In this document: positions 20,642 to 27,764 of the stretch, piece by piece
Numbering within the stretch: the stretch's first letter is position 1
How the letters are laid out: every line of letters starts with the position of its first letter
Virus record (IMG/VR): IMGVR_UViG_3300025687_000113
Span: 1 to 39,768 of that record
Direction: 5' to 3' (one strand)
DNA length: 39,768 bases
Source of the DNA: a virus
Translations under genes and position numbers: made by a program
Notes under the pieces: model-generated
Seen by the model: the letters and a program-made list of their open reading frames with translations, nothing else
The model's database searches: none
What the model was told of the DNA's origin: nothing

Positions 20642-21562
20642 CTATGTGAATACTATGCTGATCTCATCATCACCAGATGACTCTGCGAACCCGGTTTGGA
20701 TCTCTTGTGTTCTAATCCCTTCTCGTTCTCCCTCCTGTAGGTCTTTGTAATAAATTGCAGGCGCCGTGATAGTGTAAATATTTCCTGCTGTAGAGCCTAT
20801 TGCGCCGGTTGTGAATGCCTTTGTGTTGCTGCTAGTCCAGTCTGATTCAAATGGCTGTGTGGCAACTAATACTGATTCAGGGTCAATCGTACCGCTAACG
20901 TCTCGGCTGGCTATTCGTATCTCACCAACGCCGTTGGTCTCATTAATGCTTAAAGGCTTAGCAATCTGGTTGCCAAGGTCGATTTCTACTTTTGTAACTT
21001 CGATCTCTGTGCCACCAATAGCAACCGCGCCGTTAACAACTTGAGGCGGTAAAATAGTGCTGTAGCTTGGGTCAATGATTCCTGAATCAACTTCCGCGTC
21101 AGGGTGCCCTTGCATTGTGAACTCTATATAACCGTACTCGCGCGCCTCCATAACAAACTTAGCGTTACCCCTAACGCCTCGCATTCTCTTTAATTTACCG
21201 TCTTGGTAATAATACAGAACGCCGCTGTCGGGGTCTGAGGTTTCCGGGTTGTATGTTACGCTTGTGTCTGCAACTGTGGCTTTACCCATTCCGCAAGCTT
21301 GTAATAATTTTCCAAATTCTGGCGAACCGCCAGGCGTGCCGTTGCCTTTTAATTCGCACTTAAATGTAACCGTTGCAGTTCTGCCGCCATAAACTGATTG
21401 GAAGCTCGCAAGGGTATCGGATGGGCCTTGCCTCTGCAAAGTTTTGGCTTCGTTGCTCCAGTTAGCATCAAAAACAAAAACCGCATCGGATGCGTCAGCC
21501 GTTGTGCTGTCTCTGTATGTTGTCTCAAGCTCAAATAAAATAGCCTCGCGCCTTACTAGCAT
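20642..21562 (-). CDS. Major tail tube protein
   Basis: The 306-residue protein begins with a tube-protein start (LVRREAILFELETTYRDSTT). It continues with a beta-rich body (VYGGRTATVTFKCELKGNG, EYGYIEFTMQGHP). It lies between the tail terminator-like genes and the chaperone pair, the standard place for the tube subunit that polymerises around the tape measure. The stop-start overlap with the gene at 21562 is one base. Confidence 0.82.
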   Translation of the reverse strand: MLVRREAILFELETTYRDSTTADASDAVFVFDANWSNEAKTLQRQGPSDTLASFQSVYGGRTATVTFKCELKGNGTPGGSPEFGKLLQACGMGKATVADTSVTYNPETSDPDSGVLYYYQDGKLKRMRGVRGNAKFVMEAREYGYIEFTMQGHPDAEVDSGIIDPSYSTILPPQVVNGAVAIGGTEIEVTKVEIDLGNQIAKPLSINETNGVGEIRIASRDVSGTIDPESVLVATQPFESDWTSSNTKAFTTGAIGSTAGNIYTITAPAIYYKDLQEGEREGIRTQEIQTGFAESSGDDEISIVFT

Positions 21563-21984
21563 TATACTAACCCTCTTGTTCGCCTATATGTTATTTTATA
21601 AACTCTTTCTATAGTTAAAAGTGATCTCTCTAAATCTATAGGGTCGACTATATCGCTAGTTGAAAGCTCTATAACTTTCATAATATTTTGCAACCTGTCA
21701 CTTATTCTTTTAACTATAAGGTTAGAATCGTGCAAAATATTTAGAAGCTTCTTGTCTCCCAAGTTAAACCCTCTGTCGACTGTCAAAAACTTTAGGTTAA
21801 CGCTCAAATCCACCAGATAATGATTTCCATATTCTTGAATATCTTCACCGTCAACGCTTACAACAACGCAAGGCAAGTCATCTAAATCAAGCTTTTTGTC
21901 TATCCAGTATGCGCCCCTTATATCATCAACCGACCATTCAAGCCTGTCCTTTATGTCGTTTAATATAAGTTCTGATGGGTGCAT
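21562..21984 (-). CDS. Tail terminator-like protein (U position)
   Basis: The 140-residue protein has the alpha/beta pattern of tail terminators: an N-terminal helix (PSELILNDIKDRL), strands around LPCVVVSVDGEDI and VDLSVNLKFLTV, and a long helix (LNILHDSNLIVKRISDRLQN). These rings cap the completed tail tube and join it to the head. It precedes the tube gene as lambda U precedes V. Assignment is by position and secondary-structure pattern. Confidence 0.6.
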   Translation of the reverse strand: MHPSELILNDIKDRLEWSVDDIRGAYWIDKKLDLDDLPCVVVSVDGEDIQEYGNHYLVDLSVNLKFLTVDRGFNLGDKKLLNILHDSNLIVKRISDRLQNIMKVIELSTSDIVDPIDLERSLLTIERVYKITYRRTRGLV

Positions 21985-22409
21985 TAATAATCAACCTCAG
22001 ACAGCAAAAATGAATAGGTGATTGACTGTGACACTATAGGGAATTGCAATTCTTGGTTTGCTTCAAAAGCTCCCGCGCCTTCCTCTTTAAAATCTATTAC
22101 GCTTGAAGGGGTTTCCATTGCTTCAAGCGTTTGAGTTACCATTTCGCGTATGTCGCACAATAGTTTTATTGACCAAAACGCTGATTTATTTACGACATGA
22201 ATACCAACGGAAAACGTCGCCCGTTTTATGTTTTTCGTGGCGGTGCTTGCCTCGGTGGCCTCTACAGAATCTAGAGTTATAGTTAACGCGGGCATTAGAT
22301 CTTCGGTTAAATAGTCCACGCTGTAAGCGTAAACATTTGGCCCTATTCCCCTTATATTCATATATAGAGAATTTTTCAGCCATTCTAACGCCTCGCTTTC
22401 TACGCTCAA
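21984..22409 (-). CDS. Second tail-terminator-like or tail completion protein
   Basis: The 141-residue protein has a plan similar to its downstream neighbour: helix (SVESEALEWLKNSL), strands LMPALTITLDSVEAT and ATFSVGIHVVN, helix LLCDIREMVTQTLEAM and closing strands. Two such genes in a row suggest one is the tail terminator and the other a tail-completion or head-tail adaptor ring. Which is which cannot be told from sequence alone. Confidence 0.55.
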   Translation of the reverse strand: MSVESEALEWLKNSLYMNIRGIGPNVYAYSVDYLTEDLMPALTITLDSVEATEASTATKNIKRATFSVGIHVVNKSAFWSIKLLCDIREMVTQTLEAMETPSSVIDFKEEGAGAFEANQELQFPIVSQSITYSFLLSEVDY

Positions 22410-22699
22410 GATAAGTCCCTTATTAAATCTAGCTCAACAACCTTTATAACTTTGTCGCTGCTATGGTCTGTGATTGATTTAACTTTATATGTGGCTGTGC
22501 CTCTTGTTATTTCGTCACCTCTTACCATTCCGTTCAATCTTGATCTTGGGATTGTGAAATATACGTGATTAATATAAACGCGCTCTGACTCTTCTCGAAC
22601 GTCAAAAAACATCACTGAAATTTCAACGCCCTTATGCGTTATTGTTTCTGAGAACTCCTCATTGCTATAGAATTCTAATATGTCTGATTCAAAAGCCAT
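22406..22699 (-). CDS. Head-tail connector, FII-like
   Basis: The 97-residue protein has a helical start (FESDILEFYSNEEF) and then a beta barrel with the loop RSRLNGMVRGDEITRG, the layout of lambda FII and related attachment proteins at the neck. It lies directly after the capsid gene and its terminator, and overlaps the next gene by 4 bases. Confidence 0.6.
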   Translation of the reverse strand: MAFESDILEFYSNEEFSETITHKGVEISVMFFDVREESERVYINHVYFTIPRSRLNGMVRGDEITRGTATYKVKSITDHSSDKVIKVVELDLIRDLS

Positions 22700-22711
22700 A
22701 ATTTAAGCCTT

Positions 22712-22754
22712 AAAAAAGGCCAGCCTAACCCACGGGGATAAGCTAAGCTGGCCT
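22712..22754 (-). terminator. Terminator behind the capsid gene
   Basis: An 8-bp stem (AGGCCAGC 22717-22724, GCTGGCCT 22747-22754) with a 22-base loop is followed on the minus strand by six T residues. Partial termination here would give more capsid mRNA than connector and tail mRNA. Confidence 0.7.
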
Positions 22755-22762
22755 GGGGGTAA

Positions 22763-22780
22763 CCTAACCAAACGGTTAGG
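22763..22780 (-). promoter_or_regulatory. Hairpin at the capsid stop codon
   Basis: CCTAACC (22763-22769) and GGTTAGG (22774-22780) form a perfect 7-bp stem with a 4-base loop, spanning the capsid stop codon at 22776-22778. It may stabilise the 3' end of the capsid message. Confidence 0.5.
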
Positions 22781-23705
22781 TGAACGTGGTCATGCAGCAC
22801 GATTGCCAGAATCCAGGCGCTACCGCTCTACCTGCTTTGACGCCGTACTGATGGTGGTTGTATTCATGCTCGTACTCGCTACCATAGGACATAGCGCTAA
22901 CCGTCAAGCCTTCTTCTTCCTGAAGGATCATTGACTTTGTGCCGGTATCGGTTGCGAACGTCATAAACTTTGTGGTCCAGCTTAATCTGGGATTCATAAC
23001 AACAGACAAGCTAAAATCAGACTTTCCTAAAACGTTAGTCTCACCGCTTGCAATTAACTCTTGTTTAACCGCTTTCTGCGCCACTGCCCAATAAGTCAAA
23101 GGCACCATAATTAAAAATTGTGATGCGTCCTGATTAATTGGCTCGCCTTGATCGTCTTTAAAACTGTACATTGTTTTAATATTATCTAGGATAGCATCAA
23201 CCATTTCAGTCACTGTTGGGGTCGTGCCAGTTGCAGCGGCAAAAGAAATATCATTACTTTGATTGCTTCCGCTTTCTGCATGGTCCGTATCAACCCAGAA
23301 CTGGCCATCGTAACATACTGTCGATTCTGCCGCGTTAATAACATCAGAAGCTAACTTGTTCCAATGATTATTGGCACGCCTAACCAGATCATTAATATAA
23401 TTCTGAACTTTTCCGGTCTTGTCGCGTTTAATATCCTTTAACGGGATATCGACAGTGCCTTCGTATAGCTCATTCGTTACATCAATCCCGTATGCATTAG
23501 GCTTGTGCGCTTGGCGCCCACCTTCCCATAAACGCATAACTGGCGCCATTCCTAACCAGCGGTGCTTTTCAGTCTCCTGATCGGTGGGAATAAACATGCC
23601 CAAATCATTAACCCACCCCATGGGATCTTGGGCAAGTTGCATATACATATAGCCTAGAATGTCTCTCGTTTGGGTTGACTTTAACCCGTCTGTTTGTGTT
23701 GCCAT
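22776..23705 (-). CDS. Major capsid protein, Mu gpT-like
   Basis: The 309-residue protein contains HRWLGMAPVMRLWEGGRQ (about residues 48-65), VDIPLKDIKRDKTGKVQNYI and CYDGQFWVDTDHAESGSNQS (about 131-150). These match the pattern of the Mu gpT capsid family (WLGxxPxMREW; CYDGQxFFDTDH) rather than lambda gpE. Length agrees with gpT, about 305. It has the HK97 fold by family and assembles the head shell. A GGA ribosome site lies before the ATG. Confidence 0.82.
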   Translation of the reverse strand: MATQTDGLKSTQTRDILGYMYMQLAQDPMGWVNDLGMFIPTDQETEKHRWLGMAPVMRLWEGGRQAHKPNAYGIDVTNELYEGTVDIPLKDIKRDKTGKVQNYINDLVRRANNHWNKLASDVINAAESTVCYDGQFWVDTDHAESGSNQSNDISFAAATGTTPTVTEMVDAILDNIKTMYSFKDDQGEPINQDASQFLIMVPLTYWAVAQKAVKQELIASGETNVLGKSDFSLSVVMNPRLSWTTKFMTFATDTGTKSMILQEEEGLTVSAMSYGSEYEHEYNHHQYGVKAGRAVAPGFWQSCCMTTFT

Positions 23706-23755
23706 TGTTGTGATTCCTTTTAAATGTTTTTAAGGGTTTGCAGCGTTAAAAATTA

Positions 23756-24184
23756 TTAGGTGCTTAAATCAGTGTAAATTTCTTTGCTTCCAAGGATCGG
23801 CAAGATCACGCATGATGTTCCGCTGATCCAGTTTGAGATAATACCGATAAGGCTATTTGATCCTTCAGTGAGAGTTAACGTATTATCATCGGATGCATAA
23901 ACAGGTAAGCTAATGCTTGTTACATCAGACACGCCTGTTACATCCATGACAAAGGGCAATGTTGTTGCCGCCTTTACTTTAACGTCACCGGCTGAACCTG
24001 ACGTGTTATCAACAGTTTCAACGGCTACACCAACGAAAGTGTCACCAGCCTGAAGCGGGCGAACATAACCTGATGCAAGGCCCAACAATGAACCCTCAAA
24101 AATTTTATCTGATGCAACTACCGCATAATCCTCATATTCGGTTGTGGTGAATTTGCGCGGTGTTGCTTTTGCTAATGTTGCCAT
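23756..24184 (-). CDS. Capsid decoration/stabilisation protein
   Basis: The 142-residue beta-rich protein contains GDTFVGVAVETVDNTSGSAG and the closing block YASDDNTLTLTEGSNSLIGI, patterns common in small head-decoration proteins encoded between the protease/scaffold and the capsid gene. It occupies the place of lambda gpD. It would bind the expanded shell and reinforce it. Confidence 0.7.
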   Translation of the reverse strand: MATLAKATPRKFTTTEYEDYAVVASDKIFEGSLLGLASGYVRPLQAGDTFVGVAVETVDNTSGSAGDVKVKAATTLPFVMDVTGVSDVTSISLPVYASDDNTLTLTEGSNSLIGIISNWISGTSCVILPILGSKEIYTDLST

Positions 24185-24230
24185 GATCTTTTACCCTTTT
24201 TTGGTTAATGTTTAATTTTTTAAAAGAAAC

Positions 24231-24677
24231 CTATTGTCTGCCAATGATTCTAATTACACCCTTAGCCGCGCCCTGCTTATAGCTTTTAAAATTGGCGAAG
24301 CTTGAGAACTGATCTCGGCATCCGCCGGCGTTTGTGTCCCATTCCTTCTCAATAGGATCGCGCGTGTCTTCTGGCTCGTCGTGAATTGGCGCCTGAACTT
24401 GTGCAATCTGCGCGGCCACTTGTGCGCCTTGTTCCTTGATTGCTTTGAGCATTGCTACAGCAGCTTGCTCTCCTGATGTTTTGCCATCAAACATCATTGA
24501 TTCAATCTCAGTCTCTAGCCCTGGGATAGACTGCTCTTTTACTGCTTGAATCCGTGCGCGCTCTTGCTCTGCGCCAGCTTCAAAAATAGAGCTATATAAT
24601 TCAGAGTAATTTGCCTTGATGAATTCCGCGTTGAAATCTTCAACCGCGAAAAATACGCCTTTCTTTTCTTCACTCAT
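24231..24677 (-). CDS. Nested scaffold protein (Nu3-like) in the protease gene
   Basis: An in-frame ATG (MSEEKKGVFFAVEDFN) lies 9 bases after GGAGAG, a good ribosome site. Starting here gives 148 residues that cover only the helical tail of the protease, just as lambda Nu3 is made from an internal start in gene C. The protein would act as the internal scaffold. Confidence 0.65.
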   Translation of the reverse strand: MSEEKKGVFFAVEDFNAEFIKANYSELYSSIFEAGAEQERARIQAVKEQSIPGLETEIESMMFDGKTSGEQAAVAMLKAIKEQGAQVAAQIAQVQAPIHDEPEDTRDPIEKEWDTNAGGCRDQFSSFANFKSYKQGAAKGVIRIIGRQ

Positions 24678-25469
24678 TGTGCCGCTCTCCAACGTTTTTA
24701 TTAATGATTCTAATGAACCCATTTTATCCGCCATGCCTACTTCTACCGCTTCCGCTCCCATCAGTAGGCCGCCTTGACCAAAATACTTTTCAACAAAATT
24801 TGATGTGGTTTTTCTATACGTCGCAACGTCATTGATAAACACGCCGGCCATTTTATCTACCATGGCCTGGACTTCTGCGCGGCCTTCGTCTGTGTCTGGA
24901 TCTAATCTCTTTTTGGGGCTTTGGCTGCTTACAATTTCTATTGTTTCGCCATCGTCGCCGCTTAGATCAATAGTTGCAACTGTTCCAATACTACCGACTA
25001 AACCAGTTGAACTTATTATAACCTCATTTGCAGCACTTGCTAACCAATAACCTGCACTGGCGGCCATAGCGCCGACATAGGCTACAGTGTGTTTTGGCGT
25101 TGTGTGTATCATTTCCGCAAGCGTGCTGATCTCTGTTGCTTCGCCGCCTGGAGTGTCAAAATTGAAAACTATATTGTTAATATTTTCATTTTGCTCAGCA
25201 TCGCCAATCGCCTTTGCGATTGCTTCCGTGCTAGTTGCGCCGCTTATTTCTGTAAATAGGTTCGCATAACGGAATACAGGCCCGCTTATATTAATAATAG
25301 CGGTGTTACCTCTATATTCTAAAGTCCTGTTTTCTTTGTCTAAGTCTCCGTTTTCTTTTGCGAGCGCTTTTAGGTCTTCGTTATTCCTGCTCGCTATCTT
25401 TGCTATCTTCGTCAGTGCCTCCGTCTGAATCGCCCACGGGGTCCGGCTGATCTTTGTCAGTGCTCTCAT
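24231..25469 (-). CDS. S49-type head maturation protease with scaffold tail
   Basis: The 412-residue protein cleaves scaffold and portal parts during head assembly. The S49 (SppA-like) core is FNFDTPGGEATE, YVGAMAASAGYWLASAA with the nucleophile Ser in MAASAG, and GLVGSIGTVAT. From about residue 265 to the end it is helical and charged, as expected for scaffold. An internal ATG at 24677 gives a separate scaffold product. It overlaps the portal gene by 89 bases. Confidence 0.88.
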   Translation of the reverse strand: MRALTKISRTPWAIQTEALTKIAKIASRNNEDLKALAKENGDLDKENRTLEYRGNTAIINISGPVFRYANLFTEISGATSTEAIAKAIGDAEQNENINNIVFNFDTPGGEATEISTLAEMIHTTPKHTVAYVGAMAASAGYWLASAANEVIISSTGLVGSIGTVATIDLSGDDGETIEIVSSQSPKKRLDPDTDEGRAEVQAMVDKMAGVFINDVATYRKTTSNFVEKYFGQGGLLMGAEAVEVGMADKMGSLESLIKTLESGTMSEEKKGVFFAVEDFNAEFIKANYSELYSSIFEAGAEQERARIQAVKEQSIPGLETEIESMMFDGKTSGEQAAVAMLKAIKEQGAQVAAQIAQVQAPIHDEPEDTRDPIEKEWDTNAGGCRDQFSSFANFKSYKQGAAKGVIRIIGRQ

Positions 25470-26961
25470 ATTGTGTTGCTCCTAATAATGATTCAAGTAT
25501 ATTTTCTTTAGCCCGCTGCGCATAGTTCTTTTCGTAGTCGCCGCCATCTATTTCAAGCGTTTCTTTTGTTCGCGTAGTTAACCCTAAAGATATACGTTTT
25601 TCTGCTGCGTTAATATCTTTTAGCGGGTCAAGGCTTCCGAAAGCATCACCCACCCAAATAGATCTAAGATAAGCCTGGCGGGTTTCATAATCTGCAAAAA
25701 ATCCTGGTGCGTTTAGCCTGCCTGTTGCCACCGCTTCAATAATCACTGATTCATAAATCGGTTGGCAGAATCCTTGAGCAAACCATTGCCTACGCTCCCT
25801 GAACGCCCTCTGCGCCTCGTTTAATGCTGCGCGGCTTGCGCTATAGCTCGCGGTGAAATGCTTAATCATAAGCTCATAGGGAAGCCCTAGAGCTACGCCA
25901 ATCTGTCGGACCACTGCAAGCACGAAGCCATCAAAAGCGGTGTTTGGTCTGCCGGGGTTCGCGGTGCTTATGTCCTCGCCTTCAGCAAGCCCAACGATGG
26001 CACCATTCCCCATGCTGTAATCACTGTCACCCGGTCGGCTCGCGTCGTCGCCCTCGTAAAAATCCAGCTCAGAATTCCCGTCAGGGCTTTTTACAAAAAC
26101 AGTAAACAAACCAGACACAACCGCCGCCTGCAATTCTGCTTCTGTATAGCGTCCAATTTGTTTAAATGCCTCTATCACTGGCGCAAGTATTGGCCGCCCG
26201 CGTGGCTCGCCTATTGCGCGCTTACGGAACGTGTGCAGGATATCGGTGTTGTAACCGTCGGCGCTTTGACGTCTATACCTAGACCACTTCACAGGCTCTT
26301 TATAGCTAGCGGGGTTTATGTTGCTTATGTGGTACCAATTAGGAACGCCAAAACTATCTCGCTCTATGCCTCCTGCAATCCTTCTTGAATCCATTTTTCG
26401 ATCAGGATTAGATACCCGCTTTGGATCTATCAATCGCCAACACGTTCCTATAAATTCACGGTTTATAAATTGTCTTTGCGCGAATGCATCACCCGTTAAA
26501 AGTGTAGAAATAAAAGCTGTTTGCTGCATAGCCCAAAAGTTTTGCTCTTGCTTTGCGTCGCACAACTTTGTTCGCGCCCACAAGTTAAAAATTCGCTCCG
26601 CGTCACGTTGCCATTCTTCGGCTTGTGCGTCTGGCATCCCTAAAAAATCGGCGTCTATTTGGCTTTGTAGTTTTAATCCTGTGCCTATTATGTTGTCACA
26701 TAACGAAGATATAGCACCATGCGCCATAGGGTTATTGCGGTCTAAATCATAGGACCTATCAACCAATGTTTCATAGTCCTCTAACAAAACCTCGCCACTA
26801 TCCGCCGGCCTTGTTCGCCAGCTTGAAAGGCTTTTACGTGACTTTGAAGCACCGCTAAACCCATCAAGCGCGCCTATCGCCATTTTTGCACGCCTTCGCT
26901 CAAGCGCTTTTTGTGGATCTCGCCACTCGTAATATTTATCTATAAGCGTCTTTTTAGTCAC
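25381..26961 (-). CDS. Portal protein, lambda gpB family
   Basis: The 526-residue protein forms the 12-fold portal ring. Recognisable parts are LVDRSYDLDRNNPMAHGAIS, FNLWARTKLCDA, LTGDAFAQRQF, the block ILHTFRKRAIGEPRGRPILA, and LPYELMIKHFTASYSASRAA, all typical of lambda-type portals. Length matches lambda gpB (533). The acidic Asp/Glu-rich end (about residues 500-526) overlaps the protease gene. The start overlaps gpW by 8 bases. Confidence 0.92.
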   Translation of the reverse strand: MTKKTLIDKYYEWRDPQKALERRRAKMAIGALDGFSGASKSRKSLSSWRTRPADSGEVLLEDYETLVDRSYDLDRNNPMAHGAISSLCDNIIGTGLKLQSQIDADFLGMPDAQAEEWQRDAERIFNLWARTKLCDAKQEQNFWAMQQTAFISTLLTGDAFAQRQFINREFIGTCWRLIDPKRVSNPDRKMDSRRIAGGIERDSFGVPNWYHISNINPASYKEPVKWSRYRRQSADGYNTDILHTFRKRAIGEPRGRPILAPVIEAFKQIGRYTEAELQAAVVSGLFTVFVKSPDGNSELDFYEGDDASRPGDSDYSMGNGAIVGLAEGEDISTANPGRPNTAFDGFVLAVVRQIGVALGLPYELMIKHFTASYSASRAALNEAQRAFRERRQWFAQGFCQPIYESVIIEAVATGRLNAPGFFADYETRQAYLRSIWVGDAFGSLDPLKDINAAEKRISLGLTTRTKETLEIDGGDYEKNYAQRAKENILESLLGATQYESTDKDQPDPVGDSDGGTDEDSKDSEQE

Positions 26962-27181
26962 GCGCTGTTATACTCCGTGCAATGATGTTTCCGCTTGTGC
27001 CTCGTGATAATCTTCTGCACTGTTTATCCCAGAATTCTATGGCATCCTGTATTTCTTTTATATTCGCATAAGTTAGAGATCGGCCATCAATGCTATAAGA
27101 CTGCTTAGCTGCTACCTTTTCCGCTGCCGCCAAGTATTCATCTAACTTTTGCTCACACTGCGCTAACGTTAAGCCTGCCAT
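26954..27181 (-). CDS. W: Head-tail joining protein gpW
   Basis: The 75-residue protein matches gpW in size (lambda W, 68) and layout: helix TLAQCEQKLDEYLAAAEKVA, the strand pair SYSIDGRSLTYANI, helix EIQDAIEFWDKQCRRL. gpW seals packaged DNA in the head and attaches below the portal. In lambda it lies between terminase A and portal B. Here the portal side is kept, but about 10 kb separates it from the terminase gene. Confidence 0.82.
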   Translation of the reverse strand: MAGLTLAQCEQKLDEYLAAAEKVAAKQSYSIDGRSLTYANIKEIQDAIEFWDKQCRRLSRGTSGNIIARSITARD

Positions 27182-27182
27182 T

Positions 27183-27764
27183 TTAACTCATCCTAATTCG
27201 CTGCAATCTGTAGTTAAGCTGTTGCTGAAAGCGTCTATAAAAAACACGCTGGCCCGCCCTAGAATACCAAGCGCTTACACGCTCTGCGCCTTGTATTTTT
27301 ATTCTGTATATAAGGTTCGCGACTTCGTGAGAATTCCAGCTATTTTCATATCTGTTTTTATTTGCAAGCCTCATCCCCCATATCATTTGGCTACTGTTCC
27401 GGCCTTTAAATAAAAAGGGTTGACCGTGTACCGCTTTATTTTTCCAAGGCTTAGCTGAAGCTGAGGTGGCATCAGCGTATGTGTAGCCTCTTGATTGTGT
27501 CATTGTCTCGCCATATTCGTTTATATAAACAGATCCGCTTAACTCTCTTTTTGAAGGCTTAATGTAAAAAACAACCTTTTTTCGTCTTATGTCTTTGTTT
27601 CTTAACCTCAACTTTTGGGCAGCATAACGGACGCTTAGAACCTCGACACGCTTTGTTGCTGCCCGTAGTGCGTTAAGTGCCGCCGGCCTAACCGCTCTCT
27701 GCTCAAAGCGATCCAGGCCGCGCATAACATCATCTATATCTGCTTCTACGTTTATAGTTATCAT
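27183..27764 (-). CDS. Minor tail protein Z-like
   Basis: The 193-residue basic protein matches lambda gpZ (192) in length and plan: RPAALNALRAATKRVEVLSV near the start, then a basic segment LRLRNKDIRRKKVVFYIKPS, and a C-terminal helical stretch. Z-like proteins connect head and tail. In lambda the gene lies after FII; here it has moved in front of gpW, next to the large fibre-like genes. Confidence 0.65.
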   Translation of the reverse strand: MITINVEADIDDVMRGLDRFEQRAVRPAALNALRAATKRVEVLSVRYAAQKLRLRNKDIRRKKVVFYIKPSKRELSGSVYINEYGETMTQSRGYTYADATSASAKPWKNKAVHGQPFLFKGRNSSQMIWGMRLANKNRYENSWNSHEVANLIYRIKIQGAERVSAWYSRAGQRVFYRRFQQQLNYRLQRIRMS

